This document shows, in pieces, positions 6,484 to 9,248 of a DNA stretch of 9,248 nucleotides. Each line of letters opens with the position of its first letter. Position 1 is the first letter of the stretch. A program made the translations under genes and the position numbers. Under the pieces are notes generated by a model. The model did not search any database, had not been told where the DNA came from, and worked only from the letters and a program-made list of their open reading frames with translations. The DNA comes from Pseudomonadota bacterium (GTDB lineage: Bacteria > Pseudomonadota > Alphaproteobacteria > Parvibaculales > Parvibaculaceae), in assembly GCA_021780275.1 (NCBI GenBank), contig JAJXZC010000748.1:1-9248 (forward strand). The letters are read 5' to 3'.

Positions 6484-7158
6484 CTAGCGCCGCGGCGCGT
6501 CATTGTCGAAGGCCTGCTTGCCGTTCTGGTGAATGGCAGCGTCCTCCAGTTTCGATCCCGTCGCAAGATCGCGCGCCTGCCTTATGGCCTCGGGCGTCAG
6601 ATCGTTTTTCGGATAGAATGTGTAAGAGAGAGTGAGTTCGTCGAACAGTCTCGCGGTTGGATCCGTCGCATAGGCCTTATCGATGAAGAACAGCACCGGC
6701 ATTACAGCCGTTTCCCCCGGTCCGAGCTTCTCGTTGGTGAAGCAGAAACACTGGATTTTGTAGAAAAACGGTCCCGCCTGATATGGGGTGACGTTGTAGA
6801 CGGCGCGGCCGACCAAGGTCTTGTTCGAACGGTTATGGGCGACGAAAGTGACTCGGGTCGCAACACCGAGCTTCACCTTCACTGAGCCCTGGCTCGGGCG
6901 GAAATCCCAGTCAAGACCGTTGCCGACGTTGGCGTCGAATTGGACTGTGATTTCCCTTGAATCGGTCGCGGCGCCGCTAGGCTCCGGAGCCACAGTCGCC
7001 CGCTGCGTCGTTCCGGCAAGGCCAGTGGCAGCGCAAAACATGCGATAGAGAGTCGGCGAGTAGGAAACCAGAACGGTCATCGCCGCGATGACCACAAAGA
7101 GTGGCGCGATAGTTCCAAAATACCACGAGGACCGCCACTTCGGCATCCGAAGACTCAT
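6484..7158 (-). CDS. ctaG: Cytochrome c oxidase assembly protein CtaG/Cox11
   Basis: The product is 224 residues. It has one N-terminal transmembrane helix (about 15-33, after SSWYFG) and a periplasmic immunoglobulin-like domain. That domain carries the family signature YNVTPYQAGPFFYKIQCFCF, then the NEKLGPGE block. The CxC within CFCF binds Cu(I). Cox11 delivers copper to the CuB centre in subunit I of heme-copper oxidases. C42 near the membrane helix fits the additional conserved cysteine of the family. The length is normal, with an acidic/charged C-terminal extension after TPEA. The start could be the ATG at 7158 or at 7146; neither has a strong ribosome site. Usually ctaG sits in a cox operon, but here it is paired only with the cytochrome-SCO fusion. 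The sequence upstream carries no cox structural genes. Confidence 0.94.
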   Translation of the reverse strand: MSLRMPKWRSSWYFGTIAPLFVVIAAMTVLVSYSPTLYRMFCAATGLAGTTQRATVAPEPSGAATDSREITVQFDANVGNGLDWDFRPSQGSVKVKLGVATRVTFVAHNRSNKTLVGRAVYNVTPYQAGPFFYKIQCFCFTNEKLGPGETAVMPVLFFIDKAYATDPTARLFDELTLSYTFYPKNDLTPEAIRQARDLATGSKLEDAAIHQNGKQAFDNDAPRR

Positions 7159-7288
7159 TCTCTACTTGTAGTCTTGCCGATTCCGGCCTCGCAAGTGACG
7201 CATCGCCGCACACCGGCCGGGAGACGCTTCGGCGCCCTTAAACTCAGCTGTTTTTGGTTAGCCCGGTACACCGCTCGCGGAGATTTGA

Positions 7289-7564
7289 ATGACTGCTTAC
7301 GCGCGTGGACAGATCAGCAAAGGCTGAGAAACAAAGTCATGAAAAACTATAACTTTGCGAGACGCGCTCCAGACGGAGGCGATGGAAGTGGCCGCACCGC
7401 TGCCCAATAAGCCGCAGGAACCGCGAGCGAACGAGGAGGGGCAAGCTGCAATGAGCAAGGCGCGAGGCAGCGCTCATAGGCGAGATTTTCCGCGTGATCC
7501 TGCTGCCGTCTTAAGTCTGTGCCCCGCCTTTAATACCCAGCTCGGGAAGATCCAAGCGAAGTGA
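7289..7564 (+). pseudogene. Possible decayed small gene
   Basis: An ATG at 7289 has GGAG 6 nt upstream, yet its frame meets TGA after 12 codons (MTAYARGQISKG) and again 5 codons later. The same frame then runs open to 7564 with normal codon use (LRDALQTEAMEVAAPLPNK and on). Between the stops, the neighbouring frame reads KAEKQSHEKL. Two compensating small frameshifts would therefore restore one protein of about 90 residues, rich in charged amphipathic sequence. Alternatively a separate short ORF begins at the ATG at 7451, which has AGGAGGGG about 10 nt upstream and would give 37 residues. No family is recognised, and the case rests on composition alone. Confidence 0.3.
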
Positions 7565-7565
7565 C

Positions 7566-7771
7566 AATACAGGGGCCAGCCTATCAGGCCATATCGGGAT
7601 CAATGGCAAGATTGATGAAATGGCCGAATGGCTCACAGGCGAAGCAGGATATTTCAGCCGAGCTATGCGAGCAGCACGGCGCGTCCCGAAGTGCTCGAAA
7701 AATGGGAGCGATGGGCGAGGGTAGAGAAAGGCGAGGAGCCGTGGCCGAAAGATGGAAGACCGTTGCTCTAA
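7566..7771 (+). pseudogene. Second fragmentary ORF, probably frameshifted
   Basis: From about 7566 one frame reads NTGASLSGHIGINGKIDEM, then EWLTGEAGYFSRAMRAARR, before losing sense. The next frame continues with PEVLEKWERWARVEKGEEPW and PKDGRPLL to TAA at 7769-7771. A one-base deletion in the CCC run near 7690 would join them into a single polar protein. The alternative is an intact 47-residue ORF from the ATG at 7628, which has no clear ribosome site. The Trp/Glu-rich C-terminal half looks like real protein, but I do not recognise it. Confidence 0.3.
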
Positions 7772-7877
7772 TCGGATTCATCGAGAAGGGCGGCGACGCA
7801 GACAGGTTCCTCTTCGGAACAAGACCTCCGTTTTGCGCATTTAATCGCACATTCCACAAAGCAATTTGGAGCATGCC

Positions 7878-8338
7878 ATGCGCGAAGCGAGCGCCGTTTG
7901 GATCTACGTTATCATCGTTGTGTCTGGCGCATTGCAGGCTTGGGGTCCGCCTATGAACGGAGCACTTCGTGGCGCTCTGATCAATCCTTGGCTAGCGAGT
8001 GTCGTTTCATTTCTGCCGATCATCGCCTTTCTGTTTTGCATTTTGGTCTGCCAGCCTTATCCATTCCCAAACGCTGAAGGACTTAAGGACATGCCTTGGT
8101 GGGCGCCGCTCGGCTCGGTGGGGTAGTTGGCGCATTCGCGGTCGTCGCAGGACTTATGTTTGTTGATAGGGTCGGAGCGGGTGCCTTTGCCGGTCTAACC
8201 ATTACCGCAAACATTGTAATGTCGCTGACTATCGATGCACTGGGCCTATTTAGAATGCCAGTGCATACTTTGAATACGCCGCGCCTTATCGGCGCGGCTT
8301 TGATGATCGGGGGCATAACCCTAATTACGCGGTGGTAA
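7878..8338 (+). pseudogene. DMT transporter of YdcZ/DUF606 type, frameshifted
   Basis: The ATG at 7878 has GGAG 6 nt upstream. The first frame gives 79 normal residues, including the family opening with GALQAWGPPMNGALR, and then stops at 8124-8126. The remaining two thirds of the C-terminal half continue in another frame (VVGAFAVVAGLMFVDRVGAG, then TITANIVMSLTIDALGLF, to TAA at 8336). At the break CTCGG is present twice in tandem (8109-8118). Removing one copy restores PLGGVVGAF, as expected for the family, and a full 151-residue protein with about five membrane segments. Members are small four- to five-helix permeases of the drug/metabolite transporter superfamily with little-known substrates. 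As written the gene cannot make the full protein; a sequencing error or slippage-based switching remains possible. Confidence 0.82.
8109..8118 (+). repeat. 5-bp tandem duplication causing the frameshift
   Basis: CTCGG occurs twice head to tail inside the YdcZ-like gene. One copy restores the reading frame and the conserved GG-V-V-G segment; two copies bring a TAG into frame 12 codon positions or fewer downstream. Confidence 0.8.
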
Positions 8339-8340
8339 AT

Positions 8341-8508
8341 CTATTTCTTAATTGCAGACTCAATACGGTCAAGTTGCGCCTTTAAATCTGCGATCTGTTG
8401 CGAGACATGGGCAAGCCCCTCGTAGGTCGCCTCGTGCGGTGGACGATGAGGTTTCGGCGGTGGCTCGTGTTTTTTCTCAGGCTCTCTCGGCGGTTGCCAC
8501 GTGGACAT
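8341..8508 (-). CDS. 55-residue Pro-rich, coiled-coil small protein
   Basis: The ATG at 8508 is preceded by AGGAG about 10 nt upstream and opens a 55-residue frame. The N-terminal half is rich in Pro, His and Lys/Glu (MSTWQPPREPEKKHEPPPKP). The C-terminal half (about 32-55) has heptad-like hydrophobics in HVSQQIADLKAQLDRIESAI, suggesting a short coiled coil for self-association. There is no signal peptide or membrane segment. The stop is 2 bp from the end of the convergent transporter gene. Upstream on the same strand are two tandem terminators and competing hairpins that might control it. The gene is not recognised; it may be an accessory or phage-type small protein. Confidence 0.6.
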   Translation of the reverse strand: MSTWQPPREPEKKHEPPPKPHRPPHEATYEGLAHVSQQIADLKAQLDRIESAIKK

Positions 8509-8594
8509 TCTTTGAGTTCTCCTTTCACTGCGTGGGGGTGCCTATAACCTCACCGGATCGGCCAGAGTTCCTGCTGACGGCGACCATGAGTGAT
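8509..8594. other. Leader between the small gene and the terminators
   Basis: These 86 bp contain the ribosome site of the 55-residue gene (8519-8523). A 20-codon minus-strand frame starting at 8587 has no Shine-Dalgarno sequence and is not called. No clear promoter is seen. Confidence 0.4.
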
Positions 8595-8622
8595 AAAAAA
8601 GCGCGCCGAGTTAGGGCGCGCT
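8595..8622 (-). terminator. Rho-independent terminator, second of two
   Basis: AGCGCGCC and GGCGCGCT form a perfect 8-bp GC-rich stem with a 7-nt loop. On the minus strand it is followed at once by six T. It lies directly after the first terminator. Confidence 0.85.
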
Positions 8623-8623
8623 G

Positions 8624-8660
8624 AAAAACGGCTCTCCAGTTTGTGACGCGTGGAGAGCCG
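8624..8660 (-). terminator. Rho-independent terminator, first of two
   Basis: CGGCTCTCCA and TGGAGAGCCG form a perfect 10-bp stem with a 12-nt loop, followed on the minus strand by five T. It would end transcripts arriving from gyrB and the tRNA-like element. Its 5' arm can pair instead with an upstream segment (8672-8681), see the attenuator-like entry. Confidence 0.82.
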
Positions 8661-8698
8661 AAGGTGTGCAACCTCCACGCCAGCGGATGCGAGGCGTG
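8629..8698 (-). promoter_or_regulatory. Attenuator-like set of competing stems
   Basis: On the minus strand four segments occur in order. Segment 1 (8698-8693, CACGCC) pairs with segment 2 (GGCGTG, 6 bp). Segment 2 (8680-8673, GCGTGGAG) can instead pair with segment 3 (8655-8648, CTCCACGC, 8 bp). Segment 3 (8660-8651) pairs with segment 4 (8638-8629) to make the 10-bp terminator stem. The 2:3 pairing excludes both 1:2 and 3:4. This is the logic of a transcription attenuator, but the ligand, leader peptide and promoter are not seen. Confidence 0.4.
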
Positions 8699-8709
8699 AA
8701 GCGGCGAGT

Positions 8710-8722
8710 AGATTTTAAATCT
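8710..8722. repeat. AT-rich palindrome next to the tRNA fragment
   Basis: AGATTT-T-AAATCT is a perfect 6-bp inverted repeat with a single central base. With the adjoining A/T-rich sequence it follows the CCA end of the tRNA-Glu fragment, the kind of sequence often found at tRNA attachment sites. Confidence 0.35.
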
Positions 8723-8736
8723 AAGTGCTTGATTTA

Positions 8737-8859
8737 GTTGGCGCGCCCAAGGGGAATCGAACCCCTGTTTTTGCCGTGAAAGAGCAAAAAAGCGCTTGGA
8801 AAGTTCTCAACTTTTGCTGGACGTTTCTCATCTTTAGCGAGACTGTCCAGCGCGCCAAC
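8737..8859 (-). other. Structured tRNA-like element closed by a 10-bp inverted repeat
   Basis: GTTGGCGCGC (8737-8746) and GCGCGCCAAC (8850-8859) are perfect inverted repeats around about 100 bp. On the minus strand the enclosed RNA would form a hairpin GCTGGAC/GTCCAGC (7 bp, with an inner TCTC/GAGA), a hairpin AAAGTT-GAG-AACTTT, a short palindrome AAGCGCTT, then the anticodon and T arms of a tRNA-Glu, and the closing stem. The whole resembles a cloverleaf with an altered 5' half. It begins one base after the gyrB stop codon. Confidence 0.45.
8739..8787 (-). pseudogene. tRNA-Glu(TTC) 3' fragment, anticodon arm to CCA
   Basis: Reading the minus strand from 8787: anticodon stem TTGCT, loop CTTTCAC (anticodon TTC), stem GGCAA, variable AAAC, T arm AGGGG-TTCGATT-CCCCT, then acceptor strand TGGGCGC, discriminator G and encoded CCA. 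All match a tRNA-Glu. The 5' acceptor strand GCGCCCA and a D arm should lie upstream but are not found anywhere between here and the window end. This is therefore a partial tRNA: an attachment-site copy left by an integrated element, or a tRNA whose 5' half was replaced. The intact gene would have to lie elsewhere. Confidence 0.65.
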
Positions 8860-8860
8860 C

Positions 8861-9248
8861 TCACACGTCGAGATTGGCGACGTTCAGCGCGTTGTCCTGG
8901 ATGAATTCGCGGCGCGGTTCGACCACATCGCCCATCAGGCGAGTGAAGATTTCGTCGGTCACGTCGGCGTCCTCGACCTTGACCTGGAGCAGCGCGCGGT
9001 TGTCGGGGTCTCGCGTGCTCTCCCACAGCTGCTCGGCGTTCATCTCACCGAGACCCTTGAAGCGCGTGATCGAAATCTTCGCGTTCGGACGCTCGGCAGT
9101 GATGCGCTCGAGCGTGCCCTTCTTCTCGGCGATGCCCTTCGCGTTCTCCATCCCCGGGATCTCGAGCCGCGCCTCGCCGATGTAGAAACGCGCCCGCTCC
9201 AACACCGGTTCGATCTTCTTCACCAGCGCCTCGACGTCGAACATCCAG
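8861..9248 (-). CDS. gyrB: DNA gyrase subunit B, C-terminal fragment
   Basis: The frame is open to the window edge and gives the last 128 residues of a larger protein. It carries the type IIA topoisomerase B-subunit tail: [22 protein letters not shown], then [36 protein letters not shown] and the end NVANLDV. The NVANLDV ending and GEMNAEQLW favour GyrB over ParE. GyrB is the ATPase and TOPRIM subunit that, with GyrA, introduces negative supercoils. The residues before the KGLGE motif (about 20-50) do not match the GyrB sequences I remember closely, so lineage-specific variation is possible. The stop codon is followed one base later by the tRNA-like element. Confidence 0.9.
   Translation of the reverse strand, partial: WMFDVEALVKKIEPVLERARFYIGEARLEIPGMENAKGIAEKKGTLERITAERPNAKISITRFKGLGEMNAEQLWESTRDPDNRALLQVKVEDADVTDEIFTRLMGDVVEPRREFIQDNALNVANLDV

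Larger units (their letters stand above)
7159..7877. other. 719 bp without an intact recognisable gene
   Basis: This stretch lies between ctaG and the broken transporter. It should hold the ctaG promoter at its left end, though none is clear. From 7289 onward it carries two sets of interrupted plus-strand frames, listed separately. It reads like decayed accessory DNA. Confidence 0.5.

Noticed and set aside
7561..7956. Plus-strand frame from a GTG start overlapping the transporter
   Set aside because: It runs in the wrong frame across the start of the YdcZ-like gene, with no recognisable protein features in its second half.
8737..8859. Small insertion sequence or MITE with 10-bp terminal repeats
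   Set aside because: No target-site duplication flanks the repeats, and the interior is tRNA-derived rather than transposon-like; an RNA stem explains the repeats better.
8739..8859. An intact tRNA gene, including a class II tRNA-Leu(GAG) reading of the TTGAGAA loop
   Set aside because: No 5' acceptor strand complementary to TGGGCGC and no D arm exist; the anticodon and T arms match tRNA-Glu, not tRNA-Leu.
1..9248. CRISPR array, rRNA or integrase gene
   Set aside because: No regularly spaced repeats, no rRNA-like sequence and no recombinase motifs were found on either strand.

Overview
The window looks like a chromosomal stretch of a GC-rich alphaproteobacterium, most likely Hyphomicrobiales. 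The grounds are a GyrB-type C-terminus at the right edge, small secreted proteins of a style common in that order, a Cox11/SCO pair, and strong G/C preference at third codon positions. A Beijerinckiaceae/Methylocystaceae-like host is only a guess. No species can be named from the sequence alone.

Left part (1-2372, minus strand). At the edge is the N-terminus of a DUF1543 protein, preceded by a secreted protein with a Cys-rich C-terminus, a secreted Gly/Tyr/His-rich glycine-zipper protein, and a two-gene operon of a membrane fatty acid hydroxylase/sterol desaturase followed by a secreted four-cysteine protein. In this operon the second gene's Shine-Dalgarno sequence lies inside the last codons of the first. 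A 2373-2538 intergenic region separates the operon from a divergent OmpR-type two-component system (response regulator and histidine kinase, 2539-4610) whose stop and start codons overlap. A triple half-site, GGTCAA-N6-GTAAC-N5-GTNA, occurs in this intergenic region and again upstream of the glycine-zipper gene. It suggests that the response regulator controls itself and cell-envelope genes around it.

Middle part (4611-7158). A four-helix membrane protein and a 63-residue XRE regulator form a pair, preceded by two near-identical CAAG-N4-CTTG operators 32 bp apart. Convergent to them runs a copper-delivery operon on the minus strand: ctaG (Cox11), then an unusual fusion of a class I cytochrome c to a SCO1 domain. 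Together they would supply copper to a heme-copper oxidase whose structural genes are not in the window.

Right part (7159-8860) looks like accessory or decaying DNA. It holds about 700 bp of broken reading frames, a DMT/YdcZ (DUF606) transporter gene broken by a 5-bp tandem duplication, and a 55-residue small gene. Next comes a leader-like set of competing hairpins ending in two tandem minus-strand terminators. Beyond it lies a compact structured element, closed by a 10-bp inverted repeat, that contains the 3' part of a tRNA-Glu (anticodon arm to CCA) without a recognisable 5' half. It may be an integration scar or a tRNA-like RNA downstream of gyrB. The gyrB C-terminus (minus strand) closes the window.
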